Shown one piece after another: positions 25,784 through 33,334 of a stretch of DNA of 64,000 nucleotides. Every line of letters starts with the position of its first letter. Positions within the stretch are counted from its first letter, which is position 1. Origin of the DNA: Pontibacillus halophilus JSM 076056 = DSM 19796 (GTDB taxonomy: Bacteria > Bacillota > Bacilli > Bacillales > BH030062); NCBI RefSeq assembly GCF_000425205.1, contig NZ_AULI01000013.1:1-64000 (forward strand), written 5' to 3'. The position numbers and the translations under genes are program-made. The notes below the pieces were generated by a model. The model made no database searches, was not told the DNA's origin, and saw nothing but the letters and a program-made list of their open reading frames with translations.

Positions 25784-26944
25784 ATGAGTAACTCAAAAAG
25801 CTTTGTGATCTCTGAAGAAAACTGGTCCCTCCACCGAAAAGGGTACGACGCTCAAAGGCGCCATCAAGAAAAGGTGCAAGAAGCACTAAAAAACAAACTA
25901 CCGGACCTTATTTCTGAAGAGAACATTGTAATGTCGAATGGTAAGAATGTGGTGAGGATCCCGATTCGCTCGTTGGACGAATACAAGATTCGTTACAGTC
26001 ATGACAAGAACAAACATGTCGGCCAAGGAGATGGAGACAGTCAAGTAGGTGACGTAGTCGCAAGAGGCCCAGCCGAACAGAAAGCTCCCGGAAAAGGGGA
26101 TAAGCCAGGCGATAAACCGGGTCAGGATTATTACGAAGCGGAGATCTCATTAGCAGAATTAGAAGAGGCTTTATTCAAGGAGTTGGAGCTGCCGAACTTG
26201 CAAGAAAAGGAAAAAGACAACATTGTGATTACTGATTTCGAGTTCAATGATATTCGTAAGACAGGTCTGCAAGGAAACATTGACAAGAAGCGGACGATGC
26301 TAGAAGCATTTAAGCGTAATGCGATGACTGGTACGCCTTCATTCAATCCGATTTATCCAGAAGATGTACGCTACAAGACGTGGAACGACGTTGTGAAGCC
26401 GGAATCAAAAGCCGTTGTACTTGCGATGATGGATACCTCGGGTTCAATGGGGCTCTGGGAGAAATACATGACGCGCAGTTTCTTCTTCTGGATGACTCGT
26501 TTCCTTCGAACGAAATACGAAACCGTTGATATTGAGTTTATTGCCCATCATACTGAAGCGAAAGTCGTGTCAGAGGAAGATTTCTTCTCCAAAGGGGAGA
26601 GTGGGGGAACAATCTGTTCATCTGCCTATCGAAAGGCGCTTGAGTTAGTCGAAACGAAGTACAACCCGGAGCGATACAATGTGTATCCATTCCATTTCTC
26701 TGATGGAGATAATTTAACGTCGGATAATAAGCGCTGCTTAAAGCTTGTTCAGGAATTAATGGAGGTATCCAGCATGTTTGGATACGGAGAGGTTAACCAG
26801 TACAATCGCCACTCCACCTTAATGTCGGCCTATAAAAACATTGATGACCCAAGATTCCGGTATTATGTGCTCCGTAGAAAATCTGATGTGTTCCACGCCA
26901 TGAAGTCATTCTTTAGTACAGAGGAAGAAGAGGCTGTCATTTAA
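25784..26944 (+). CDS. yhbH: Sporulation protein YhbH (DUF444, VWA-like), 386 aa
   Basis: The family works with PrkA and SpoVR in sporulation and stress. ATG 25784 after AAGGAGGGG gives a start ([16 protein letters not shown]) matching B. subtilis YhbH; the frame is open to 25679 without support. Conserved parts are [35 protein letters not shown] and the VWA-like metal site [16 protein letters not shown]. Normal length. It lies about 10 kb from prkA, with which it is adjacent in B. subtilis; the ppx-ppk and odh blocks intervene. Confidence 0.93.
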   Translation: MSNSKSFVISEENWSLHRKGYDAQRRHQEKVQEALKNKLPDLISEENIVMSNGKNVVRIPIRSLDEYKIRYSHDKNKHVGQGDGDSQVGDVVARGPAEQKAPGKGDKPGDKPGQDYYEAEISLAELEEALFKELELPNLQEKEKDNIVITDFEFNDIRKTGLQGNIDKKRTMLEAFKRNAMTGTPSFNPIYPEDVRYKTWNDVVKPESKAVVLAMMDTSGSMGLWEKYMTRSFFFWMTRFLRTKYETVDIEFIAHHTEAKVVSEEDFFSKGESGGTICSSAYRKALELVETKYNPERYNVYPFHFSDGDNLTSDNKRCLKLVQELMEVSSMFGYGEVNQYNRHSTLMSAYKNIDDPRFRYYVLRRKSDVFHAMKSFFSTEEEEAVI

Positions 26945-26952
26945 CAACGAGG

Positions 26953-26981
26953 CAGAGAGTTGAAGAAACTCTCTGTTTTTT
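26953..26981 (+). terminator. Terminator after yhbH
   Basis: Stem CAGAGAGTT/AACTCTCTG with six T. Confidence 0.85.
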
Positions 26982-27043
26982 GTTGTTTATAAGAATTATT
27001 CACGATAACCTAGAATGGACTTTATACATCGTGAGGGTATGGG

Positions 27044-27397
27044 ATGAAATTACAAAGAAGAACAGTTGTCACAATTGTAGCGTGTGCGTTTATTCTCACA
27101 CTTTTAACCCCGCTTCTTGATGGGACGGAAGTGAAGAGTGCTGAGGGATATCAATTGTATCAACAAAGAGCTAGCCAAGGTGAGGTTCGTCTTGGTTATC
27201 CGTTTGGTTATATTGAAATGGGACCAACCCGATTAACCCCACCGTATCCATATAGGATCGGGTTTGAATATGAGGCTGCTCGAAGTGTAGATATCTTTGT
27301 GCTGCTAATTAACGTTGCCGTGTATTCGCTGTTATTTAGCATTGCAACGAGTATCGGACAAAGGTTGGTCCAAAGGTTCTCAACGCAAGAAAGATAA
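27044..27397 (+). CDS. Hypothetical membrane protein, 117 aa
   Basis: Two predicted membrane helices: residues 8-25 (VVTIVACAFILTLLTPLL) and about 82-103 (VDIFVLLINVAVYSLLFSIA). Between them is an extracytoplasmic loop rich in Tyr, Pro and Gly (GYPFGYIEMGPTRLTPPYPY). The ribosome site GTGAGGGT precedes ATG 27044. A bidirectional terminator separates it from the convergent nuclease gene. Family not recognised. Confidence 0.65.
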   Translation: MKLQRRTVVTIVACAFILTLLTPLLDGTEVKSAEGYQLYQQRASQGEVRLGYPFGYIEMGPTRLTPPYPYRIGFEYEAARSVDIFVLLINVAVYSLLFSIATSIGQRLVQRFSTQER

Positions 27398-27407
27398 ATT
27401 GTACTGA

Positions 27408-27439
27408 AACAGGCAGCGACGCAATCGTCGCTGCCTGTT
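27408..27439 (+). terminator. Bidirectional terminator
   Basis: Perfect stem AACAGGCAGCGACG/CGTCGCTGCCTGTT, loop CAAT. It lies between two convergent genes and abuts the stop of the nuclease gene. Confidence 0.85.
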
Positions 27440-27442
27440 CTA

Positions 27443-28588
27443 TTACCAAATAAGGTCTACATATTCTGGGTGGTCAATAAATGGATTGCGGTTCCCTTGG
27501 TAGTCGGAGTGGATGATTTCATTACGGCGAATCTCAGTTTGGCTTACTGGGTCTTGCTCATGCCATTGGAGGAGCGTAGACAATTTGCCGAGCTGTGGTC
27601 CACTTGTACCTGTGTAGCTTGCTACTTCCAAATCAGGCTCCCCATTGCCGCCTTCATAACGGACAGCCATGTAGAATACCATACGGGCAACGTCTCCTTT
27701 TACTTCATCGCGTGGTTCAAATGAATCAGAGTCATAGGAGTTGCTTGGGGCCTCATCAAGTGGGCCACCCCCATTATCGAAATCTAGGTTGCCACGGGAT
27801 GAGTTGATGGAAACATCTGTTGGGCGTAAGTGGTGAATGTCCGTACCTGCACCCCGGGATGTACCGAAGTCTCCGTGTGATTTCGCCCAAACGTGTTCAC
27901 GGTTCCACTCATCTACGTAGCCTCCGTTCTCATATTTTGAGATGGAGTTTCCAGAATAGAGGAGCAGGACGTTATTTGCATTTGTAGGGTCTTCATCTGT
28001 GTTACGAAGTGCTCCCCATACATCGCTATAAGAAAGTTCTGTGTGATCATCAATTAAGTTGTGAAGTTCTTGTTTCAAGGCAGATCCAGATAATCCGTCT
28101 ACTGAGCTGTAGTAGCCGCTCCCTGTGGAAGTTCCATCAGAGGAATCGCCTTCATCGGAAGAATCTCCGCCATTTGAGTTAGACACTTTTTGGATAGAGG
28201 ATACATATTCCACTCCGTCTCGGCTGAAATAATCATCACGGGTACCGGTGACGACAATCTTCTCGCCGAAGAGGGATGGGTTGTTCATAAGGCCAAATTG
28301 GCTTCTGTACTCAGAGTCGAGTTTGACAAGGATCATTTCATTACTATTCGTTTCATTCGAATCGTCTGCTAAAGCGAGGGCATAGTTACTTGAGAAATTA
28401 CTTTGCTCTACATCGTTCACAGAGGTTGGGACACCAACGATGTACCCTTCTACGGTTACTTTCGTGCCGTTCCACTGGTTCATGGCTTCATTGACTGTCA
28501 TCGTTGAAGCTGCATGACTTGTTTGTCCGACCATAAGGAAGAATAAAGAACTTAGGACGAACAGGACGATTTTCCTTGTCGCTTTCAT
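27443..28588 (-). CDS. Secreted endonuclease I-family nuclease, 381 aa
   Basis: A Sec signal peptide (KIVLFVLSSLFFLMVGQTSHAAS, cleavage after SHA) is followed by an OB-fold-like domain (MNQWNGTKVTVEGYIVGVP) at about 30-130. A Ser/Gly/Asp-rich linker then leads to an endonuclease I domain with the catalytic motif EWNREHVWAKSHGDFG and DIHHLRPTDVSINSSRGN. B. subtilis has related extracellular nucleases (YurI/BsnA type), and the OB-fold plus endonuclease I layout occurs in several Bacillaceae. The start used is ATG at 28588 after AAGAGGAG; 18 upstream codons in frame are dropped. Likely role: scavenging nucleic acid outside the cell. Confidence 0.88.
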   Translation of the reverse strand: MKATRKIVLFVLSSLFFLMVGQTSHAASTMTVNEAMNQWNGTKVTVEGYIVGVPTSVNDVEQSNFSSNYALALADDSNETNSNEMILVKLDSEYRSQFGLMNNPSLFGEKIVVTGTRDDYFSRDGVEYVSSIQKVSNSNGGDSSDEGDSSDGTSTGSGYYSSVDGLSGSALKQELHNLIDDHTELSYSDVWGALRNTDEDPTNANNVLLLYSGNSISKYENGGYVDEWNREHVWAKSHGDFGTSRGAGTDIHHLRPTDVSINSSRGNLDFDNGGGPLDEAPSNSYDSDSFEPRDEVKGDVARMVFYMAVRYEGGNGEPDLEVASYTGTSGPQLGKLSTLLQWHEQDPVSQTEIRRNEIIHSDYQGNRNPFIDHPEYVDLIW

Positions 28589-28921
28589 GTAAAGAACACT
28601 CCTCTTAAAAGTTGTCGGGAACAGGTTAATGATTGTCCCCAATCCTTATCATCGGACAATTTAAAATTTTTTCATGAGATGTTTGTCTGATACTTGAAAA
28701 TAGTTCGAAATACATATAGAATCAAGTTATGTAATGAAAGTTAACACGGCATGAAAGCATTTGTTCAAAATACAACTTTAGACCCTAGAAAAGTGAGAAA
28801 AACTTGTGGAGAATGGAAGTATTCCTCGTTGTTTACAAGGATGCATAATAGGGAACGACATATGAAACTTATATTATCGAAGCCATTCGCTTCTAATCAA
28901 TGCTAAGGGGAGATTCTTAAG
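28589..28921. other. Divergent intergenic region, nuclease / glnA2
   Basis: Contains promoters in both directions. An inverted repeat ATTGTCC/GGACAAT (28632-28638, 28654-28660) lies upstream of the nuclease gene, and a TnrA/GlnR-like 17-mer is at 28730-28746. A -10 CATAAT near 28845 may serve the glutamine synthetase. Confidence 0.5.
28730..28746 (+). promoter_or_regulatory. TnrA/GlnR-like box
   Basis: TGTAATGAAAGTTAACA matches TGTNANAWWWTNTNACA except at two inner positions and keeps both TGT/ACA ends. It lies 176 bp upstream of a glutamine synthetase gene. Weak evidence. Confidence 0.3.
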
Positions 28922-30232
28922 ATGAGTTACACGAAGAAGGGTATCAAGCAACTTGTACAAGAAGAGAAAGTCGAATATATCCGCTTAGAGTTTACGGATA
29001 TGCTAGGAGATACGAAAAACGTTGAGTTACCAATCGAAGAATTAGATGCAGTACTAGAAAATGAAGCTATGTTCGATAGTTCTTCAATCTCTGGATTCTC
29101 AGACATCAACGAAAGTGACATGTACCTCTATCCAGACCTCGATACGTGCAAGGTGCTTCCTTCTGCAATGGAAGAAGATCGTATTGTTCGCTTTATCTGT
29201 GACATCTACACACCTGATGGCACACCTTTCGAAGGTGACCCACGCTATATCCTGAAGCGCGCTATGCAAGAGGCGAAAGAGATGGGATACGACGTAAACG
29301 TTGGACCAGAGCCTGAATTCTTCTTATTCAAGCGCTGCGAAGATGGTTATCCAATTCGCCACTTAAACGACCGTGGTGGATATTTCGATGCTTCTCCTAA
29401 AGATAAAGGTGATAAAGTACGTCGCGATATCGTTCGCACATTGAAGGAATTCGGTTTTGAAATGGAAGCTTCTCACCACGAGGTAGCGAAAGGTCAACAC
29501 GAAATTAACTTCCGTTTTGACGACATGTTAAAGACAGCAGATAACATTCAAGTGTTTAAGAATGTTGTTAAAGATGTAGCAACGAATCATGATTACCATG
29601 CGACGTTCATGCCTAAGCCAATTGCGGGTGAGAACGGTTCCGGAATGCACTGCCACCTTTCCCTATTCAAAGATGGTGATAGCGCGTTCCATGATGACGA
29701 TGCTCATGATGGCATCTCTGAAACAATGAAACACTTTATTGCTGGAATCCTTCACCACGCGAAGGCGATTACGGCAATTACGAATCCGAATGTGAACTCT
29801 TACAAGCGTCTCGTGCCAGGTTATGAAGCTCCTGTAAGCATCGCTTGGTCTCACTCCAACCGTAGCTGTATGATCCGTGTTCCAAATACACGCGGAAAAG
29901 GAACTCGCTTTGAGGTACGTAACCCAGACCCAACAGCGAACCCATACTTGGCAATTGCTGTTCTAATCCACGCTGGTCTTGATGGAATCAAGAACCAAAT
30001 GGATGCAGGCGAAGCGGAAACGCGTAACCTATATGAAGTAGAGGATGACAACGTTCCAACGTTGCCTACGAACCTGAAAGAAGCGTTGAAAGCTCTTCAA
30101 CAGGATGATGTGCTCATGAACGCACTAGGTGACCACACTTCTAAAGTATTTATTGAAGAGAAGGGTGAAGAGTGGACAGAATTCTCCTTACAAGTAAGCG
30201 AATGGGAAGTTGAAAGATATATGAGCAAATAA
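28922..30232 (+). CDS. Glutamine synthetase, type I, divergent paralogue, 436 aa
   Basis: Makes glutamine from glutamate, ammonia and ATP, or acts on a related amine. Family motifs are intact: GDPRYILKRAM, NVGPEPEFFLF, ASHHEVAKGQHEINF, NGSGMHCHLSLF and NSYKRLVPGYEAPV. It is not preceded by glnR, unlike the main Bacillus glnA. At the position of Arg62, which in B. subtilis mediates feedback and AMP inhibition, this protein has Asp61 (SISGFSDIN). The usual NRSP is NRSC, and FDGSSIEG is FDSSSISG. It is therefore probably a second synthetase with altered control or substrate; the true glnA should be elsewhere. The ribosome site is AAGGGGAG. Confidence 0.88.
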   Translation: MSYTKKGIKQLVQEEKVEYIRLEFTDMLGDTKNVELPIEELDAVLENEAMFDSSSISGFSDINESDMYLYPDLDTCKVLPSAMEEDRIVRFICDIYTPDGTPFEGDPRYILKRAMQEAKEMGYDVNVGPEPEFFLFKRCEDGYPIRHLNDRGGYFDASPKDKGDKVRRDIVRTLKEFGFEMEASHHEVAKGQHEINFRFDDMLKTADNIQVFKNVVKDVATNHDYHATFMPKPIAGENGSGMHCHLSLFKDGDSAFHDDDAHDGISETMKHFIAGILHHAKAITAITNPNVNSYKRLVPGYEAPVSIAWSHSNRSCMIRVPNTRGKGTRFEVRNPDPTANPYLAIAVLIHAGLDGIKNQMDAGEAETRNLYEVEDDNVPTLPTNLKEALKALQQDDVLMNALGDHTSKVFIEEKGEEWTEFSLQVSEWEVERYMSK

Positions 30233-30243
30233 GCTCGGTCTAT

Positions 30244-30284
30244 GAGAACGTTACCTTACATGAATGTAGGGTGACGTTTTCTTT
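30244..30284 (+). terminator. Terminator after the glutamine synthetase gene
   Basis: Imperfect stem, GAGAACGTTACC pairing with GGTGACGTTTTCT, followed by TTT. Confidence 0.75.
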
Positions 30285-30308
30285 AATTTGAGGTTTTTTT
30301 ATAAAAAG

Positions 30309-30335
30309 TGAAACCTATAGGTAGGTAGTCCCGTA
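30309..30335 (+). promoter_or_regulatory. ECF-sigma (sigma-W-like) promoter of the ter operon
   Basis: TGAAAC at 30309-30314, 17 bp, CGTA at 30332-30335; the sigma-W consensus is TGAAAC-N16-CGTA. The B. subtilis yce operon is transcribed by several stress sigma factors including sigma-W. The predicted leader is about 120 nt. Confidence 0.6.
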
Positions 30336-30402
30336 GAAAGAATAAGAGAGTAAAAGAGTCCCTACATAAGGGTGATTATTTGACAAAATTGTCTAAAAAA
30401 TG

Positions 30403-30437
30403 TACGGTCAAACCGTAGGCATCACGCTTGCGTGATG
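30403..30437 (+). promoter_or_regulatory. Two adjacent hairpins in the ter operon leader
   Basis: Hairpin 1 is TACGGT/ACCGTA (30403-30417). Hairpin 2 is CATCACGC/GCGTGATG (30420-30437). They end 11 bp before the ribosome site of the first terD gene. Neither has a T run, so a role in RNA stability or translation is more likely than termination. Confidence 0.55.
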
Positions 30438-30462
30438 GTGTTAACTAAAAGGAGTGAAACGA

Positions 30463-31080
30463 TTGGCTATTACATTAGAAAAAGGTCAACGAGTGGATTT
30501 AACAAAGGGGAACCCAGGGCTATCGAAAGTGATGGTAGGTCTAGGATGGGACCCTGTGCAAACACAGAAAAATGGGAAAGGTGGCTTACTCGGCTCCCTG
30601 TTCGGTGGAGGTAGTAAAGGCCCTGAAATTGACTGTGATGCATCCGTCATTATGCTCCAAGATGATAAATTCGTAGATAAAAGTGACTTAGTCTACTTTG
30701 GTAAATTGAAAAGTGATAATGGAAGTGTTCAACATACAGGAGACAACTTGACGGGCGAGGGAGATGGAGATGACGAACAAGTCTTTGTCGATTTGAAAGA
30801 CGTCCCTCAGAAGTACAATAAACTCGTGTTTGTTGTAAATATTTATGATTGTAAACGTCGTAAGCAAGATTTCGGCATGATTGAGAACGCATTTATCCGT
30901 CTTCAGGATACGCAAAAGCGTGATGAAATGCTTCGTTATAATCTATCCGATGACTACTCTGGCCGCACAACATTGATTGCTGGTGAATTGTATCGTCAAG
31001 GGAACGAATGGAAGTTCGCAGCTGTAGGTGAAGGCACAACAGATGCCTCTCTAAGCGAAATTGTTCAACGTTACGTTTAA
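30463..31080 (+). CDS. yceC: TerD-family stress protein (YceC-like), 205 aa
   Basis: A calcium-binding TerD domain protein of the tellurite and stress-resistance system. It begins [21 protein letters not shown] from TTG 30463, which lies 6 bp after AAAGGAGTG. It has a Gly-rich insertion (GKGGLLGSLFGGGSKG) at about residues 30-50, in front of a modified acidic motif (EIDCDASVIML), and the second acidic cluster GEGDGDDEQ. It is the first gene of a ten-gene run in the same direction and is the most diverged of the three TerD copies. Confidence 0.9.
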   Translation: MAITLEKGQRVDLTKGNPGLSKVMVGLGWDPVQTQKNGKGGLLGSLFGGGSKGPEIDCDASVIMLQDDKFVDKSDLVYFGKLKSDNGSVQHTGDNLTGEGDGDDEQVFVDLKDVPQKYNKLVFVVNIYDCKRRKQDFGMIENAFIRLQDTQKRDEMLRYNLSDDYSGRTTLIAGELYRQGNEWKFAAVGEGTTDASLSEIVQRYV

Positions 31081-31232
31081 TAGTAACTAACCTAACCTTA
31101 AGAGCTAGTGTTGGTCTATAAACAATTTGATGCTTCTCGTTACTGGGTGGGGAAAGCGAATCTATCCCCTCCCAAATGGTTCAAAATTTGCCCCTCTAAA
31201 GGGACGGTATATTAATAAAGGAGAGATTACCC

Positions 31233-31814
31233 ATGGCAGTAAGCTTACAAAAAGGACAAAAAGTAGATTTAACAAAAGGTAACCCAGGACTTTCGAACAT
31301 TACAGTAGGACTTGGTTGGGATGTAAATAAATTTGATTCTGGTTCAGATTTCGACTTGGATGCGTCAATCTTCCTTCTAGGTTCAGACGACAAAGTACGT
31401 TCAGATAAAGACTTTATCTTCTATAACAACACAGTTGGCGGCGACGGTGCTGTTGAACACACGGGAGATAACCTAACTGGACAAGGTGATGGCGACGATG
31501 AACAGGTTAAGATTGATCTTAATTCCGTTCCTCAAGACGTACAAAAGATTTCTTTCACCATTACCATCCACGACGGGGAAGCACGCAACCAAAACTTCGG
31601 TCAAGTAAGCAACGCTTTCGTTCGTGTTGTAAACCCAAATAACGATGAAGAATTGATTCGTTATGACCTTGGAGAAGATTTCTCTATTGAAACGGCTGTT
31701 GTTGTAGGTGAGCTTTATCGTCACAACGGTGAGTGGAAGTTTAGCGCAGTAGGAAGCGGCTACCAAGGTGGACTAGCTTCTCTTGCAACAGACTTTGGAC
31801 TAACGGTTGCATAG
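31233..31814 (+). CDS. yceD: TerD-family stress protein (YceD-like), 193 aa
   Basis: A canonical TerD domain. Ca2+-binding acidic motifs are [11 protein letters not shown] near residue 45 and GQGDGDDEQ near residue 85, and [14 protein letters not shown] follows. The start is ATG 31233 after AAAGGAGAG. The C-terminal part is nearly identical to the next TerD protein, also at the DNA level. A terminator-like hairpin follows, so it may be made in excess over downstream proteins. Confidence 0.93.
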   Translation: MAVSLQKGQKVDLTKGNPGLSNITVGLGWDVNKFDSGSDFDLDASIFLLGSDDKVRSDKDFIFYNNTVGGDGAVEHTGDNLTGQGDGDDEQVKIDLNSVPQDVQKISFTITIHDGEARNQNFGQVSNAFVRVVNPNNDEELIRYDLGEDFSIETAVVVGELYRHNGEWKFSAVGSGYQGGLASLATDFGLTVA

Positions 31815-31841
31815 TATCAACGTATAAATACAGATGGTGTT

Positions 31842-31873
31842 GCACGTTGCTCCTTAATCAACGTGCTTTTTTT
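31842..31873 (+). terminator. Internal terminator or attenuator between terD copies 2 and 3
   Basis: Stem GCACGTTG/CAACGTGC with seven T, 30 bp before the next ribosome site. Since the following genes continue the same operon, partial read-through is likely. Confidence 0.75.
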
Positions 31874-31903
31874 CATAGTTACAGAGAAAGGTAGGAGAAT
31901 GAG

Positions 31904-32482
31904 ATGGCGATTACGTTATCGAAAGGACAACGAATTGATTTAACGAAAACAAACCCTGGTTTAACGAAGGCGGTTATTGGGCTTGGCTGGGACATTAATC
32001 ATTACGATGGAGGCAGTAGTTTCGACCTTGATGCGTCTGCATTTCTAGCTGATGAGAGTGGCAACGTTCAGAATGACCAGGAATTTGTCTTCTATAACAA
32101 TCTTCAAGACCCGTCTGGCGCAGTGGAGCATACTGGTGACAACCGTACAGGTGAAGGAGAAGGCGACGATGAGCAATTAACGGTCAACTTCTCTCAAGTT
32201 CCTAGCCATGTAGAGAAGGTTGCAATTACGGTTACCATCCATGATGCTGAAGGGCGTAACCAGAATTTCGGACAAGTAAGCAATGCCTTTGTACGTGTCC
32301 TAAATCCAGAGACGAACGAAGAGCTCATTCGCTACGATCTTGGAGAAGATTTCTCTATTGAAACAGCAGTTGTCGTTTGTGAGCTTTATCGTCATAATGG
32401 AGAATGGAAGTTTAGCGCAGTAGGAAGCGGCTTTAGTGGAGGTCTAGCTGCCTTATGCCGGAACTTCGGTTTAGAAGTTTAA
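31904..32482 (+). CDS. yceE: TerD-family stress protein (YceE-like), 192 aa
   Basis: The third TerD protein, with [11 protein letters not shown] and GEGEGDDEQ acidic motifs and [14 protein letters not shown]. Residues of about 145-180 match those of the previous copy almost exactly ([15 protein letters not shown], then [14 protein letters not shown]). It has extra Cys near the end (CELYRHN and ALCRNFGL). The start is ATG 31904 after GGTAGGAG. It is followed by terC after 14 bp. Confidence 0.93.
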   Translation: MAITLSKGQRIDLTKTNPGLTKAVIGLGWDINHYDGGSSFDLDASAFLADESGNVQNDQEFVFYNNLQDPSGAVEHTGDNRTGEGEGDDEQLTVNFSQVPSHVEKVAITVTIHDAEGRNQNFGQVSNAFVRVLNPETNEELIRYDLGEDFSIETAVVVCELYRHNGEWKFSAVGSGFSGGLAALCRNFGLEV

Positions 32483-32496
32483 TATAGGAGGCTATT

Positions 32497-33282
32497 ATGG
32501 AAATCTTACAAAACATCATAGATACCTACGCCCGCTTCTTTGACTGGGCTATGTGGGGAGAGGTTCTCTCTGATCCAAGAAGCTGGGCGCTTATAGGTAC
32601 GCTTGTTATCCTTGAGGGCTTGCTTTCAGCCGATAACGCACTCGTGTTAGCTGTTATGGTTAAGCACTTGCCTAAGGAACAGCAAAAGAAGGCGCTCTTC
32701 TACGGTCTACTGGGTGCGTATCTCTTCCGGTTCTTAGCCATTGGTGTCGGGACTTATCTTATCAAATTCTGGTGGGTCAAAGTATTCGGTGCCGGATACT
32801 TAGCTTGGCTCGCAGTTAAATTCTTCATAGATTACTTCGGTAAGAAGGATGAAGATGAAGAAGAAGCAGTAGGGATTAGCAATAAGAACCTGGCTGTACG
32901 TCTCTTTGGTACATTCTGGGGAACGATTGTCATGGTCGAACTTGTAGATATTGCATTCTCTGTCGACAGTATTCTAGCGGCGCTAGGGATTAGTGAACAA
33001 ATCTGGGTACTGATCCTAGGTGGTATGCTCGGCGTTCTAATGATGCGTGGAGTGGCAGGGGTCTTCTTGAAGCTTCTTGAGAAAGTTCCTGAATTAGAAG
33101 TTACCGCCCATGTCATCATCGCGTTTATCGCAGCGAAAATGGGACTGTCCATTGCACATGTTCATATTTCCCATACCGCATTCTTTATCTTTATTATTGG
33201 AGCATTCGTAGTGACATTTATTGTGCACTACATGCGGCGAGGCGGAAGGTCGAACGCAGAAACGGCCGCTTCGAAGGATTAA
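32497..33282 (+). CDS. yceF: TerC-family integral membrane protein, 261 aa
   Basis: Seven or so membrane helices. The TerC signatures are LLSADNALVLAVMVKHLP near residues 44-61 and DIAFSVDSILAALGIS near 150-165, with the charged residues thought to bind metal. TerC proteins work with TerD at the membrane, and Bacillus homologues have been linked to manganese export to surface enzymes. The start is ATG 32497 after GGAGG. It is followed by a hairpin and then the biosynthetic module. Confidence 0.93.
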   Translation: MEILQNIIDTYARFFDWAMWGEVLSDPRSWALIGTLVILEGLLSADNALVLAVMVKHLPKEQQKKALFYGLLGAYLFRFLAIGVGTYLIKFWWVKVFGAGYLAWLAVKFFIDYFGKKDEDEEEAVGISNKNLAVRLFGTFWGTIVMVELVDIAFSVDSILAALGISEQIWVLILGGMLGVLMMRGVAGVFLKLLEKVPELEVTAHVIIAFIAAKMGLSIAHVHISHTAFFIFIIGAFVVTFIVHYMRRGGRSNAETAASKD

Positions 33283-33286
33283 AAAT

Positions 33287-33308
33287 AGGGGGCTCGTCCT
33301 CCTTTTTT
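33287..33308 (+). terminator. Hairpin between terC and the biosynthetic module
   Basis: Short stem AGGGGG/CCTCCT (one G:U) with six T. As an operon-internal site it may reduce expression of the downstream enzymes. Confidence 0.6.
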
Positions 33309-33334
33309 AATCACATTACATTAGGAGGCCCACT

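Noticed and set aside
30380-30408. Sigma-A promoter with a perfect -35 TTGACA in the ter leader
   Set aside because: The element 17 bp downstream is TACGGT, a very poor -10 that is also one arm of a hairpin. The ECF-type promoter upstream fits better.
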